A stretch of 64,000 bases of DNA from Spirochaetota bacterium (GCA_017302015.1 JAFLEE010000018.1:9693-73692); one strand, 5' to 3'. Counted from the stretch's first letter, positions 33,701 through 42,303 are shown. A program made the numbers and translations. The notes: generated from the sequence alone by a model not told the origin.

Positions 33701-34326
33701 AGGCCGCCTCGGCCGCGGCGGAAAACGCCAATCGCTACCCGGTCGACCTCGCCAAGACCGTTCGCCTCGACCTGCGCCCATTTTGCACCCGCAAGTTCAC
33801 CGACGAGAAGCCCGGCGATGGCCAGGGCGGCTGGACCGACGAGGGCGAGAATAGCCTGCGCGGCGTCCCCGACGGCCTGCAGACCCTCCTCGGCGTGCCC
33901 TTCGATATCATCCGCTGGGACATGAACAATAACCGCTCCTGCATCGTCCTCGGGAGCAAACGCGAACTTTCCCTGCCCCGGGAAGCCGCGGGGATCTCCG
34001 TGGGCGAGGCCCTGAAATCCATCTATTTCTGCCATGCCGTGGGCTTCGCCTCGGACGGCGCCGAGGCCTTCTTCTACCGCGTTCGCTTCGCCGATGGCGG
34101 TAGCCGCGAAGTGCCGATCACGGTGGGCAAGCAGGTGGCCGATTGGTGGATTAAAAAACCCACCGGCGAGGCGCGCATCGCCTTCCAGAACTCCGAGAAG
34201 AAGGGCTTCTGGTGCTGGAAATGGGAGAACCCCGAGCCCTCCCGTCGCATCGCGGCCCTCGACATCGTCTCCCGCGGCAACGAGCCGATCCCCATCGTCA
34301 TCGCCATCACGGGGGAACGGGAGTGA
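30742..34326 (+). CDS. Secreted GH42-like multidomain hydrolase
   Basis: 1194 residues with AGGAG 8 bases before the ATG and a signal peptide (AFLIATLFALAGAQD). Residues 30-195 form a beta-sandwich that is duplicated in the broken gene at 27239. The barrel has FYELFNEPAYRDEN (predicted acid/base E407) and IHDGEFYGGG (predicted nucleophile E577). At about 670-790 an amidotransferase-like domain (VALLVSYPTERTVG, LMKFLTRGGVLIVGLD) resembles the GH42 trimerisation domain. The C-terminal 250 residues look like another sandwich. Its TGA overlaps the GTG of the HAD gene. Beta-galactosidase-like activity is a family guess. Confidence 0.8.
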   Translation: MTHSRPIAFLIATLFALAGAQDPASRPSDAAPIVLDGVPTGFKTEGWGGVSPASEGKSLRLVVTEKATPWCGMFLRGNAPIPFTAASTNLFLVFFVNGDDDSFAAHVGAQKLQISLSSQKVTFDKKGHIPLSPFIEDGAVDGDPATWQRVVVPLEKFDRSMEQTSLDTISLQYVAAPPKAGIRISSMYLSAQRPAAKVGLPKVDAKPAVDTVFPELADLPKELLMARDAAVTVSPEGSYLVDGKPRFLIGAQVEAGLASTLAPRMGYDPKYAWIYESPVDWERAQRLGFDTLGAFFPSSWVRKRDPKLPFAGIGTPPNDEAAFDPFLQKLQLPLYVDMTCESWTHGILIGSKAIPEEAKSDKNKTHFLRYSILHPEGVSLYKEMMVSIAQRALKNGAKPLFYELFNEPAYRDENAYNRGLFIEWLKKKWGTIQRLNTAWRTRYGTFEEIASWRAPSDQTGLFVDWLKFLEGSFTELCRVGRDTVRGVDPAARTCVQIMGMYYYRSLPASGVNIFEVNRIMDSVSMPTGGGLSSLGTGLRSPPSSAVQANCLVDAEGLLMARFFANLADGKKPIHDGEFYGGGAKDRKTLVNSLWLELARGMDASYLFVWDKRAWDWKTEEEGRKAAEKFPYLWLNPYAKPVDAMGGFLDFKKEMKRVEALLMPKPRGVDHPVALLVSYPTERTVGVATAEHNAVLPYAAALSFSHHGFDVVMEEQFPEGRLDRYRVLVAAGVKNLYPASPGALMKFLTRGGVLIVGLDLPVLDEYENPQPWPAMEGLRLGSKAPATGNELALTIPRWEKLPGALRAAGYLEVEAAKDWETAGSLGGKPALLRKAVGKGSVWYLGAKLPEYALASVLGSILQREKVERAFDLSDAATGELEPNVEVEWADRGDQKAFFLFNWDLYSKLARLRPARMEGFTAAYDPVDGQRYELSEKGLALTLPPQTRKLVVFSKAPAPASLAYADEAAVREAHRRAREGEARASRVGEAASAAAENANRYPVDLAKTVRLDLRPFCTRKFTDEKPGDGQGGWTDEGENSLRGVPDGLQTLLGVPFDIIRWDMNNNRSCIVLGSKRELSLPREAAGISVGEALKSIYFCHAVGFASDGAEAFFYRVRFADGGSREVPITVGKQVADWWIKKPTGEARIAFQNSEKKGFWCWKWENPEPSRRIAALDIVSRGNEPIPIVIAITGERE

Positions 34327-35165
34327 GGGGGGGCGGCGGCCGGGATGCCGCCGAGCGTCCACGGTCGGGCGACCGGCCGGCGGGCTTGCGGATCGAAGGC
34401 CGCGACATCCGACTCATCGTCTCCGATCTCGACCGCACCTTGCTCAATTCGAAAAGCGACTTTTCTGAGAAAACCCTCCGCACCATCGCCCACTGCCGCG
34501 CGAAGGGCCTCTTGTTCGCCTTCGCCACGGCCCGCTCCGAGCGTTCGGCCAAGCGTCTCATCGACGCGGTGAAGCCCGATTTCGTCATCTCCGATTCGGG
34601 GGCGCTGCTAAAGGGGAACGGCCAGACGCTCTATCGCCGGGCGCTCACCGCGGCGACCGCCGACGGGCTCCTGCGCGACTTGAAAGCGAGCGGGGTCGTA
34701 TCGTGCCTCACCGCCGACACCGAAGATGGTTATTTCGCCAATCATCCCCCCAGCCAATACCCCGATTACGCCCACGGAATCTTCACCGATTTCAGCGGGC
34801 CCCTCGGGCGCGAGTGCTATAAAATCTCGGTGGAATACCGTGATTTGGGTCCGGTTGTTCGCATCGCCGAACGCTACCCCGAATGCGCCTGGATGGGCTA
34901 CGTCGACGAGTCTTGGCTTAAAATCGGGCCCCGGGAGGCGACCAAGTGGCTGGCCGTAGAGGCGTTGCTGTCCCATCTGGCCCTCGAGCCCCGGCACTAC
35001 GCCGCCTTCGGGGATGACTTAAGCGACCTCGAGATGATCGAGCGTGCGGGAATGGGGGTGGCCATGGCGAACGCAATCCCCGCGGTGCGCGCGAAGGCCG
35101 CCTTCGTGGCCGGGAATCACGACCAAGATGGCGTCGCGCGTTTCCTCGAGGCCTATTTCCGCTGA
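34323..35165 (+). CDS. HAD-superfamily (Cof-type, IIB) phosphatase
   Basis: 280 residues. GTG 34323 overlaps the upstream TGA (GTGA), suggesting coupling; TTG 34386 is an alternative nearer to the domain. Motif 1 is LIVSDLDRTLLNSK (DxDxT), motif 2 FAFATARS and motif 4 AFGDDLSDLEMIE, with AMANAIPAV typical of Cof proteins. Such enzymes remove phosphate from sugar phosphates or nucleotides. Operon position after a hydrolase suggests a sugar-phosphate role, but this is inference. Confidence 0.88.
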   Translation: MRGGGGRDAAERPRSGDRPAGLRIEGRDIRLIVSDLDRTLLNSKSDFSEKTLRTIAHCRAKGLLFAFATARSERSAKRLIDAVKPDFVISDSGALLKGNGQTLYRRALTAATADGLLRDLKASGVVSCLTADTEDGYFANHPPSQYPDYAHGIFTDFSGPLGRECYKISVEYRDLGPVVRIAERYPECAWMGYVDESWLKIGPREATKWLAVEALLSHLALEPRHYAAFGDDLSDLEMIERAGMGVAMANAIPAVRAKAAFVAGNHDQDGVARFLEAYFR

Positions 35166-35226
35166 TTCCTCCGGCCCGCTCGAGGCATCGGTCCTTGCAT
35201 CGGGCCCTGGACCCGGGCACGGGGAC

Positions 35227-36027
35227 TTAGCGGAACAAGGAGGGGTGCGCCATCTCCGCGCCCACGCCCAGGCGAACGGATACGCCCGCCGTGAACGCCA
35301 CATAGTCGCGATTGGCATATTTCGAGGGGATCGCGAGTTCCAGCCGGGGGATGATGGAGAGGGTGCGGCTGGACCGCAGGTCGGCTTCCGCGCGCAGGAG
35401 GACATCGTTGGGGAGCAGGGTGCCGATGAGGAGGCGCTCGCCGCCCTTGAGGAAGCCCTGGGAACCCGCATAGGCGGCGGTGAAGTGGAGGGGAACTTTC
35501 CCGCCCGCGACGGGGTCCCAGCGGAGGTCGAACACCCAATACAACCCGCTCTGCAGCGGGGTCAAGTCGAAATAGAAATGGAGGCCCGGTTTTACGGTGG
35601 CGCAGGGGAGCGTGAGGAGCAGGAAGGGCTCGATCCCATCGGCCCCGTAGGAGCCGGGCTTGGCCATGAGGTTCCTCGTATAAGTAAAACCCGAGAGGAC
35701 CTCGAGGCGCTCCCCCGCCGTTAGGAGGAGGTCGACGAAGAGGCGGCTTCGGGACTCGTCGGCCATTTCGCTGTGGAATTTTTGGTTCCGGCCGGTGAGG
35801 GCGAAGAAGAGATCGGATTCGATCGCGAGGGAGAAGCGCGGGATCGGCCGCCAACGTTCGGTATAGAACACGTGGACGAGGAGTTCGTTCTGGGTGGTCG
35901 GTTGGATGCCGCGCCAAAGGCGTCCCCAGGCGAGTTCCACCCCCCCGTCGAAGCCGAGGGCGACCGGCTTCTCATCGGGAAAGGCCAGGGCGGCGAAGAG
36001 GAGCCCGACAAGTGCGGCGCGTGTCAT
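35227..36027 (-). CDS. Predicted outer-membrane beta-barrel protein, unknown
   Basis: 266 residues from ATG 36027, which overlaps the upstream stop (ATGA). The signal peptide (AALVGLLFAALAFPDE) is followed by alternating strands of aromatic and polar residues (VELAWGRLWRG, LFVDLLLTAGERLEVLSGF, PGLHFYFDLTPL, LYWVFDLRWDP, DYVAFTAGVSVRLGV). The last residue is Arg rather than the common C-terminal Phe (PSLFR). No family recognised. It is the last gene of the caspase operon and may anchor or export something for it. Confidence 0.65.
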   Translation of the reverse strand: MTRAALVGLLFAALAFPDEKPVALGFDGGVELAWGRLWRGIQPTTQNELLVHVFYTERWRPIPRFSLAIESDLFFALTGRNQKFHSEMADESRSRLFVDLLLTAGERLEVLSGFTYTRNLMAKPGSYGADGIEPFLLLTLPCATVKPGLHFYFDLTPLQSGLYWVFDLRWDPVAGGKVPLHFTAAYAGSQGFLKGGERLLIGTLLPNDVLLRAEADLRSSRTLSIIPRLELAIPSKYANRDYVAFTAGVSVRLGVGAEMAHPSLFR

Positions 36028-37043
36028 TCGTACCACGCCTCATGGTCGAAGCCGTCGCGGTTGGTGCCCGGAGCGCCGAGTTTCAGGACCCGCAATTTCT
36101 CGACGGGGAATAGATTGAGGTCGAATCGGTGCGTACGGGAATCGTAGGCGGGGAGGCCTGAGTAGGGATCCGTAGAGAAACTCCGGCGGTTGATGAATTG
36201 GATGGATAGCGCCCCGGTATCGCAGACGTAGCCCCCGTACTCTTGCAGGGCGCGGAAGAGGGCCATGCGGGTCGAATCCAGCCCCAGGGCGCCCAGGTCG
36301 AGGGAAGGATCCAATTGGAGGAGCGCTCCCATGGGGAGGGCATCGGCGGCGTCGATGCGTCCATCGGTATAGCTCGCCGGGGAGACCGGACCGGATTTCC
36401 GGATGCTCGGCACGCTCAGGGCGAGGGCGTGGGGGATGCGCCCCGCCTGTAATTCCTGGGGCCAGACCACCCCGGCCAGGAGCGAGAACCCCGAGGCCCG
36501 GGCGCTGATGTACGGATTCACGCCGTCGCCCGAGAGGTCGAAGAGGGCGGCGTTGCCGCAGGCCCATTCCCCGCGGACGTTCACGAGCCGCCAAAACTCG
36601 AAGGAAAGGCCGCTTGAGACATCGATGAGGGCGAGATGGCTATCGGTGCCGCCATTGGGGAGGGCCCAGTCGGGGAGGGGCACCGACTTCACCCCGCGAC
36701 GGCGGTCGCCCTGGTTTCGAATGGGGAGGAACCGCCTCGCGGTGGAGGCTTCCGCATAATACACGGCCACCCCGTCGTTCTCGGTTTCGGCGTAGGGGCT
36801 ATCCGGCGCCCGTTCCGCGACGAGCCGGGCGACGTAGGCCGATGAATCGGGATCCACCGGGGCGCCTGCGGGTATCCTGCGGGCCCACGGCGCGTTCGTC
36901 GGGAAGGCGAAGACGGGCACCTCGCCGATCGCCTTGGGGTTTGCGGGGGGCTCGAAAACGGAGCAGGAAAGGGGGATTAGCAGGAGCGCACAGAGCGTGG
37001 CGGGCGGCGAAAATCGTTTGAGGTCTTGGAGGGGATATCGCAT
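36024..37043 (-). CDS. Predicted lipoprotein of unknown function
   Basis: 339 residues. A hydrophobic N-terminus with a lipobox-like cysteine (LCALLLIPLSC) predicts a lipid-anchored envelope protein. The body has SSAYVARLVAERAP, GGTDSHLALIDVSSGLSFEF, GDGVNPYISARASGFSLLAG and IPHALALSVP. I recall similar uncharacterised secreted proteins with a jelly-roll-like look, but no function. No ribosome-binding site is evident. It sits between the DUF4384 gene (60 bases) and the barrel gene (4-base overlap). Confidence 0.7.
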   Translation of the reverse strand: MRYPLQDLKRFSPPATLCALLLIPLSCSVFEPPANPKAIGEVPVFAFPTNAPWARRIPAGAPVDPDSSAYVARLVAERAPDSPYAETENDGVAVYYAEASTARRFLPIRNQGDRRRGVKSVPLPDWALPNGGTDSHLALIDVSSGLSFEFWRLVNVRGEWACGNAALFDLSGDGVNPYISARASGFSLLAGVVWPQELQAGRIPHALALSVPSIRKSGPVSPASYTDGRIDAADALPMGALLQLDPSLDLGALGLDSTRMALFRALQEYGGYVCDTGALSIQFINRRSFSTDPYSGLPAYDSRTHRFDLNLFPVEKLRVLKLGAPGTNRDGFDHEAWYE

Positions 37044-37103
37044 GCGGACAGAGGAATGAACGGGGGCGAGGTTAACATGCCCGAAGCGCCTGCGCCCGCT
37101 GGT

Positions 37104-38066
37104 TCAGGGTTCCACGTCGATCTCGATGACCTGGCTCTTCCACGCGGCGGCCTTCAACCCGGTGGCGGTGATCTTGAGCCCCCGCGTGGCCAGGAGGCGC
37201 TCGCTTTCTTTCACCGTGCGGAAGCCCTCGCCCTCGAGTTTGACCCGGTCGAGCCAGGGGACCTTGGCTTCGGTGAAGAACGCCACCACGGTATCGCGCC
37301 CGATGGGCTCGCTGACGGTGATCTCAAAGGTATCTTTCGCGCCGGGGATGGCATAGGCCACGCCCGCGGCCACTTTATGGTCGGGGGTCAGGTCGTTGGG
37401 GTAGAGCACCACCACGTCGCCCGAGGGCTGCAGGTCGACGAGGGTGATGAAGCCGTCGCGGCTGGATTTGAAGGAGAAGACCAGGGTGTCGCCGAGGCGC
37501 GCCTTGCCCTCTTTCGCGGAGGTGATCGTGTCGAGGCGGCCCCCGCCCTTGGCGCGGCGTTGGACGGAGAACTCGAGGCGGATGTCGGGATTGTCGTTGC
37601 GCATCGATTTGAGGTTCTCCCGGGCGAGGAAGGTCTCCACCCCCGAGGCGAGTTTCGCCGAGAGTTTCTCGGCATCCCCGGGGGCCACGGAGGCGGTGGC
37701 GATGAGGCGGGAACTCTGGATGTGGAGGATGCGTGCCGTGAGGGCGGTCTTGGAGGCGGTGGCGACGAGGAGCGCCTGCACCCCCTGCATCTCGCCCGAC
37801 TTCACGGCGGTGGCCGGGTTGACGAAGCCGGATTCGGAGAGGGCCACCTCTTTGAGGAGTTCCTTCGTCTTGGAGCGGTCGACGAGCAGGAGGAACTTGA
37901 AGCGCCCGAGTTGGGCCGCGAGGTCGGAGGTGAGCCCCTCGTTCGCGCTCCCCGGGCGGCCCTCTTCCGCCACCGGCGCCAAGGCGAGGCGCAGGACATC
38001 CTGGGCCGCGAGGGCCGGGGCGATGAGGGCGAGGGCGAAGAATATTCGGCGGGCCAGATCGTTCAT
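37104..38066 (-). CDS. Exported CsgG-like plus DUF4384 protein
   Basis: 320 residues with a signal peptide (IFFALALIAPALAAQD). The N-terminal half (LAPVAEEGRPGSANEG, LLLVDRSKTKELLKEVALSE) looks like the CsgG/curli-assembly-type nucleotide-free fold. The C-terminal half is DUF4384: LVFSFKSSRDGFITLVDLQP, DVVVLYPND, then TVVAFFTEAK. DUF4384 is known to be found next to or fused with caspase-like peptidases and kinases. It lies 46 bases after the caspase gene. It is probably a partner or substrate-presenting protein of the caspase in the envelope, by inference. Confidence 0.82.
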   Translation of the reverse strand: MNDLARRIFFALALIAPALAAQDVLRLALAPVAEEGRPGSANEGLTSDLAAQLGRFKFLLLVDRSKTKELLKEVALSESGFVNPATAVKSGEMQGVQALLVATASKTALTARILHIQSSRLIATASVAPGDAEKLSAKLASGVETFLARENLKSMRNDNPDIRLEFSVQRRAKGGGRLDTITSAKEGKARLGDTLVFSFKSSRDGFITLVDLQPSGDVVVLYPNDLTPDHKVAAGVAYAIPGAKDTFEITVSEPIGRDTVVAFFTEAKVPWLDRVKLEGEGFRTVKESERLLATRGLKITATGLKAAAWKSQVIEIDVEP

Positions 38067-38112
38067 GGGGGCAATCGTATCACGAATGCGTCGGGGAGCC
38101 GCGACAATGGCC

Positions 38113-40980
38113 CTATTTGCCGACCACGGGGAAGTCGGGCACCGTGGCCGGGATGGCCGTGGCGGGGGTTTGCTTGCGCCCCGGGAGTTCCTTCACGCGC
38201 TTGGAGAGGTACCAATTGACGCCGAAGACCGTGATGGCGCCGGTGTCATCCCAGCCCGGCGCCCCGCCGAGGGCCTCGACGAGGGCCTTGGTGAAGGCGC
38301 CGTTGGCCCAGGCCGAATCTTCGAAGGCGAATTGCCGGCCGGTGGCGGAGGTGAAGACGATGGCGCCGTTCTCGGCGGAGGCGAGTTCGTTGACGAGGCC
38401 GTCGGTGCCGCTGCGGTCGCCCAGCACGTTCCCCGATTGGCAGCTATCGATGAAGAAAAGCGCGCGGCCGGCGATGGAGGAGACCGCCTTGCGGATCACG
38501 GCGAAGCCCAGGCAGGTCTTCTCCAGGCGCTCGGGGTCTGCGTCGACGGGAAGGAACCAGAATTTGCCAGTGGGATCGCTCACCCCGTGCCCCGCCAGGA
38601 AGACCATGGCGGTATCGTCGGCCTTCGTCTGGCCGCGGATCCATTCGAGGCCGGCCTCGCAGGCGGCGCGCGTGCCCTCGGCATCGGTGAGCAGGCGCTC
38701 GTTCACCTCGCGGTAGAGCTTCCCCTTCTGGGCCCGGATGATGGCCGTGAAATCCCGGGCGTCCTTGGCCGCGTACTTGAGGCGCAGCGACGGCTCGCGG
38801 TACTCGCTCACGCCGATGGCGAGGACGAAGAGGCGGGGTTTGGGGGGCGCGTTCGAACTCCCCGCCCACCTCAGGCGCACCGAGGCGGCCGCTCCGGCGC
38901 CATGGGCGTTCTCGCCGAAGGCCGAGACGACGACATCGCGCTCGGGCAGTTCGAGGTCGAGGCTGCGTTCGTCGGGGGCCTCGGGCTTCGCGCGGATCGA
39001 AAGCCCCCGGGAGCCGGAGAGCGGCCGCCCATCCACCAGGATCTTCACTCCCGTGATCGGTTCTCCCCCGGGGGAGCGCACCCGCACGCGGAGTTTTTGG
39101 GAAGTTGTAGAGAAGGCGTCCGAATCGGTCGGAGATAGGATGGTGAGCACGGGGGGAAGTCGCCCCTCGATGGGAGCGGCCACGGGGCGATCGCCCACGG
39201 CCTTGGGTTGCGCGTCGCCCTCCCAAGTCTTTACGACCGCATCGATCCAATCGGGGCGGAAGCGGCCGTCGCGGAAGCGCCCGATGGGGAAGAAATCCGC
39301 GGCGTCGCGGGGGCCGCGGTTGACGTGCCATCCCAGGAGGTCTTCGGCGCCCGCCGCGGCGTCGTAGTACCCCTTCGGCGTCCACAGAATCCAGCGGGAG
39401 CGGTCGGCGTGGGGGAAGAGTGCCAGCACTTCGGTGCCGCTATCCATGCGGAACCAACGGATCGTACCGTCGGCGAAGGCGGCCACGGCCGTCCTCCCGT
39501 CAGGGCTCACGTCCACGCACCAGGCGAGGGCCGGAGCGCTTCGCTGCCAGCGAAGGGCCCCATCTGCGCCATAGGCCCTGAGTTTGAAGGAGGTGCCGAG
39601 GATGAAGGCGGAAAGATCGCCCGTCGCCGCCGCGCAGGTCGAATGCTCGCCCACGTCGAGGGGGATGGCCTTCCCGGAAAGGGTCGGGGAAGGGGAGTTT
39701 CGCCAGGATGCGAGGGGGAGCCCCTGGAGCCGGGCGGGGCGTAGTTCGGGGGGGACCTCCGGGAGATAGGCGCGCCGGGCGAGGGAGAACGCCACGAGGG
39801 GTCCGCGGCTCTCGAAGGCGAAGGCCACGACAGACCCGTCGGTTGAGAGGGCGAACCGGTCGTGGTTCTCGTCGTTGATGGCCATGGGCGGCTTGCGCGA
39901 CCAAAGGATTTTCCCAGCGGAGTCGACGCGACCGAGCGCGGGATCGCAGGAAGCGAAGGCAAGACCGCCTGGGAGGGCGAGGAGCGAGGTGACCGTATCT
40001 TCGCAAAGGGCCGTGTCGACGGCGGCGCCGTAGGCGGGTGGCGCGAATCGCCTCAGAAGATTGCCGCGCTCGCGGGGCCACCCCGATGCCCAGAGGGATC
40101 CATCCCCGCCGAAGGCGACCACGGAAAGATTGCCCGCCCGAAGCATCGGCTCGGCGATGGGAAGGGGCGTCGGCGCCCCGGCAAATTTCCAGAGATCGAG
40201 CTTGTTCTGGTCGTTGAAACCCACGGCCATGCGCGACCCGTCGGCGGCGAAGGCCACGCCGAACGGTGCGCGGCCGCCGCGGGGGGCGAGGGTCTCGAGC
40301 AGGATGAGCCCATCGTCACCAACTTTGAAGAGGCGGATGGAGCCGTCGAAGCCCGTGGCGGCGAGGAGCGTGGTCGAAGTTCCCGCGCCCGGGATCTGGT
40401 AGAAGGCGGCGCCGTAGGACGGGGCCGCGAAACGCCCATCGGCGTCGGGGGGCAGGGCGACGTAGCCGTCGCCGCGGCGCGTGAACACGCGCACCCCGTT
40501 CTTCCCCAAGAGCGAGGCCGCGAGGAAGCGGCCATCGGCGCTGAGGGCGAGGTGCTGCACCACATCGGGGAGCTCGCCGAAGGCCTCCACCAAGTCGCCC
40601 GTCTCCCGGTCGAAGCGGTCGATCTGAACGCGGCCGCTGGTCTCGTAGCCGGTATAGCCCGCCGCGAGGACCCAGCGCCCCTCGGGGGTCATGGCCACGG
40701 CGTGGAGGCGTCCCTCGCCACCCGCTGCGATGGGGGGCCGAAGCACGCGAAGGAGGCGCCCGCTCGCCGCGTCCCAGATGCGGGCGGTCTTGTCGTGGGA
40801 GGCCGTGGCGAGGAAGCGCCCCCGTGCGTCGCCGGCCACTTGGTTGATGCGGGCCGTATGCATGCCGGCCTCGAGTCGCAAGACGGGCTCGCGGGAAAGT
40901 TCGGCTGGATGCAGGCACCGGACGGAGAGGCCCAGGAGCAGCGCGAGGAGGGGGAGGGGATGCGGGGCGGTCTTATTCAT
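38113..40980 (-). CDS. Exported beta-propeller caspase-like (C14) peptidase
   Basis: 955 residues with AAGGA before the ATG and a signal-like N-terminus (LPLLALLLGLSVRC). Residues about 35-600 are WD40-type repeats (FLATASHDKTARIWDAASG and many looser blades). An Ig-like segment follows (VLTILSPTDSDAFSTTSQ). The caspase domain starts near residue 710 (FVLAIGVSEYREPSLRLKYA). The catalytic pair is intact: H798 in MVFLAGHGVSD and C847 in FFIDSCQSGN, 49 residues apart as in caspases. These peptidases usually cut after basic or acidic residues in cytoplasmic defence or death systems; an exported one is unusual. First gene of a four-gene operon. Confidence 0.88.
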   Translation of the reverse strand: MNKTAPHPLPLLALLLGLSVRCLHPAELSREPVLRLEAGMHTARINQVAGDARGRFLATASHDKTARIWDAASGRLLRVLRPPIAAGGEGRLHAVAMTPEGRWVLAAGYTGYETSGRVQIDRFDRETGDLVEAFGELPDVVQHLALSADGRFLAASLLGKNGVRVFTRRGDGYVALPPDADGRFAAPSYGAAFYQIPGAGTSTTLLAATGFDGSIRLFKVGDDGLILLETLAPRGGRAPFGVAFAADGSRMAVGFNDQNKLDLWKFAGAPTPLPIAEPMLRAGNLSVVAFGGDGSLWASGWPRERGNLLRRFAPPAYGAAVDTALCEDTVTSLLALPGGLAFASCDPALGRVDSAGKILWSRKPPMAINDENHDRFALSTDGSVVAFAFESRGPLVAFSLARRAYLPEVPPELRPARLQGLPLASWRNSPSPTLSGKAIPLDVGEHSTCAAATGDLSAFILGTSFKLRAYGADGALRWQRSAPALAWCVDVSPDGRTAVAAFADGTIRWFRMDSGTEVLALFPHADRSRWILWTPKGYYDAAAGAEDLLGWHVNRGPRDAADFFPIGRFRDGRFRPDWIDAVVKTWEGDAQPKAVGDRPVAAPIEGRLPPVLTILSPTDSDAFSTTSQKLRVRVRSPGGEPITGVKILVDGRPLSGSRGLSIRAKPEAPDERSLDLELPERDVVVSAFGENAHGAGAAASVRLRWAGSSNAPPKPRLFVLAIGVSEYREPSLRLKYAAKDARDFTAIIRAQKGKLYREVNERLLTDAEGTRAACEAGLEWIRGQTKADDTAMVFLAGHGVSDPTGKFWFLPVDADPERLEKTCLGFAVIRKAVSSIAGRALFFIDSCQSGNVLGDRSGTDGLVNELASAENGAIVFTSATGRQFAFEDSAWANGAFTKALVEALGGAPGWDDTGAITVFGVNWYLSKRVKELPGRKQTPATAIPATVPDFPVVGK

Positions 40981-41013
40981 GGTCCTTCCGTCGCGGAGGC
41001 GGTCCGCGGGAGA

Positions 41014-41019
41014 ATTATA
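41014..41019 (-). promoter_or_regulatory. Possible -10 box (TATAAT) of the caspase operon
   Basis: A perfect TATAAT on the minus strand 33 bases before the ATG at 40980. The expected -35 position is GC-rich and does not match consensus, so an activator or another sigma factor may be needed. Confidence 0.45.
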
Positions 41020-41096
41020 GCCCAGAAGGAGGGGTGGGTCGGGGGCGGCGGTCCTCCTTTCGGCCGGCGTAAGGGAATAGCCTCCGCGGGCCCCGA

Positions 41097-41870
41097 TTAG
41101 GACAGGTGGCGTTTATGCCGCCAGACGCAGTCGAATTGGGTCACGAGCATGGACCCGAAGTGCTGCTCGGCGGTCGCATGGTAGACGTCGTAGAGGTTCA
41201 CGAGGCGGAACCCCCACCCCGAGAGCAGCTGGAACATCTCGAGGAAGGCCTGCGCCTCCCAGGAGGCGTCGCGTTGAAGGGAGACCTCGATGAGGAGCGT
41301 GTCCACCGAATCGCGGAAGGTGCGCTCCCCGCCGCGCAGCACCTTCATTTCATGGCCTTCCACGTCGATTTTGATGAGATCGATCCCCCCCGGGGGGAGT
41401 TGCGGGCGGATCGAATCGAGGGTGGCGAGGCGGATCGTTTCCGTCGAGAGTTCCCGGACCTTGGGGTTGATCTTCTTATGGAACTCGGCCTGGGCTTCCA
41501 GGGAATTGGCGCCGTGGGCGGTCGTCAAGTGGATCTCGGCCTCCCCCTCCCGGTCGGAGAGCGCCAACGCGTGGAGCTCGCAACGGTCGCGATAGGGGGC
41601 CATGCGCTCAGCGAGGCGGCGATAGGTGGCGGATACGGGTTCGAAGCAGACGATGCGGGCGCCCGGGTAGCTCTTGGCGGCCGCGATGGAAACGTCCCCC
41701 TGGTTGGCCCCCACGTCGAGGATCAATTTCGGCTCGAGCCCCGCAGGCACCGCATCGAACGGGTGGATTTTTCGGCGATCGACGGGCCCGGTCGCCACGG
41801 GCCCGCGGAAGAGTTTGCGCCATCCGCGCGCGAATAGCGGAGGGAAAAAATCGCTAGGAGTCAACTTCAT
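41097..41870 (-). CDS. FkbM-family methyltransferase
   Basis: 257 residues from ATG 41870 (MKLTPSDFF); the open frame upstream to 42473 has no protein-like composition. The SAM-binding glycine motif is LILDVGANQGDVSIAAAK. Family motifs IVCFEPVSATYRRL, IDLIKIDVEGHEMKVLRGG and LLIEVSLQRD follow. FkbM enzymes O-methylate sugars, lipids or natural products. No signal peptide. It stands alone, 116 bases from the caspase operon on the same strand. Confidence 0.9.
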   Translation of the reverse strand: MKLTPSDFFPPLFARGWRKLFRGPVATGPVDRRKIHPFDAVPAGLEPKLILDVGANQGDVSIAAAKSYPGARIVCFEPVSATYRRLAERMAPYRDRCELHALALSDREGEAEIHLTTAHGANSLEAQAEFHKKINPKVRELSTETIRLATLDSIRPQLPPGGIDLIKIDVEGHEMKVLRGGERTFRDSVDTLLIEVSLQRDASWEAQAFLEMFQLLSGWGFRLVNLYDVYHATAEQHFGSMLVTQFDCVWRHKRHLS

Positions 41871-42257
41871 CGGGGGCCCCGAATGGGTCGGATGGTGGCG
41901 CCGGTCGGACCGCCGGGGAACGCTGGGTATCATACCACATTTTCCCGGGCCCGAGGCGGGAAACGCGGGGGCCCCCCCCTTTTTTTCCGTAGCGTGGCCC
42001 GCGGCGCCGGGGGAAGGCGCGCGTGCGCGCGACGGGGTGCGCCTGGACACGAAGATCAGCCGCGTGCATTGGCTTATCCGCGACGGCGGCGGACCGTCGG
42101 TCCTCCCCCGACCGCGGGCGGTTGAGGTCGTCATGCGCGATCGGCCCGAAATCATTGCCCCCAACAGGCGCACGATACGGCCATCGGCGTCGCGGGTCTC
42201 GCTCCAGTATGGTTGACGGGCGGTTTGAACGGGAATCTCATGGGGTTCCCCATTTTC

Positions 42258-42286
42258 TTGACAGAGGCCCCAGGGGAGATTATGAT
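42258..42286 (+). promoter_or_regulatory. Consensus sigma-70 promoter of the GntR-type regulator
   Basis: TTGACA at 42258-42263, exactly 17 bases, then TATGAT at 42281-42286. The predicted start near 42293 is only about 11 bases before the ATG at 42304. Confidence 0.8.
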
Positions 42287-42301
42287 TCACTAAGTATATC
42301 A
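42283..42301. promoter_or_regulatory. 19-bp imperfect palindrome over the start site, candidate operator
   Basis: TGATTCACTAAGTATATCA has arms TGAT..ACT and AGT..ATCA around a central A, with two mismatched pairs. It overlaps the -10 and predicted transcription start and ends 2 bases before the ATG. This is a natural position for autorepression by the GntR/AraR-type protein. Confidence 0.55.
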
Positions 42302-42303
42302 AA

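Larger units (their letters stand above)
41871..42303. other. 433-base intergenic region, possibly with gene relics
   Basis: The right 50 bases hold the promoter and operator of the GntR-type gene. Between about 42150 and 42216 the minus strand encodes YWSETRDADGRIVRLLGAM, which looks like the end of a PAS/PAC domain, but no gene continues it. The rest is GC-rich with a run of C then T at about 41972-41988, and I see nothing further. Confidence 0.4.
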
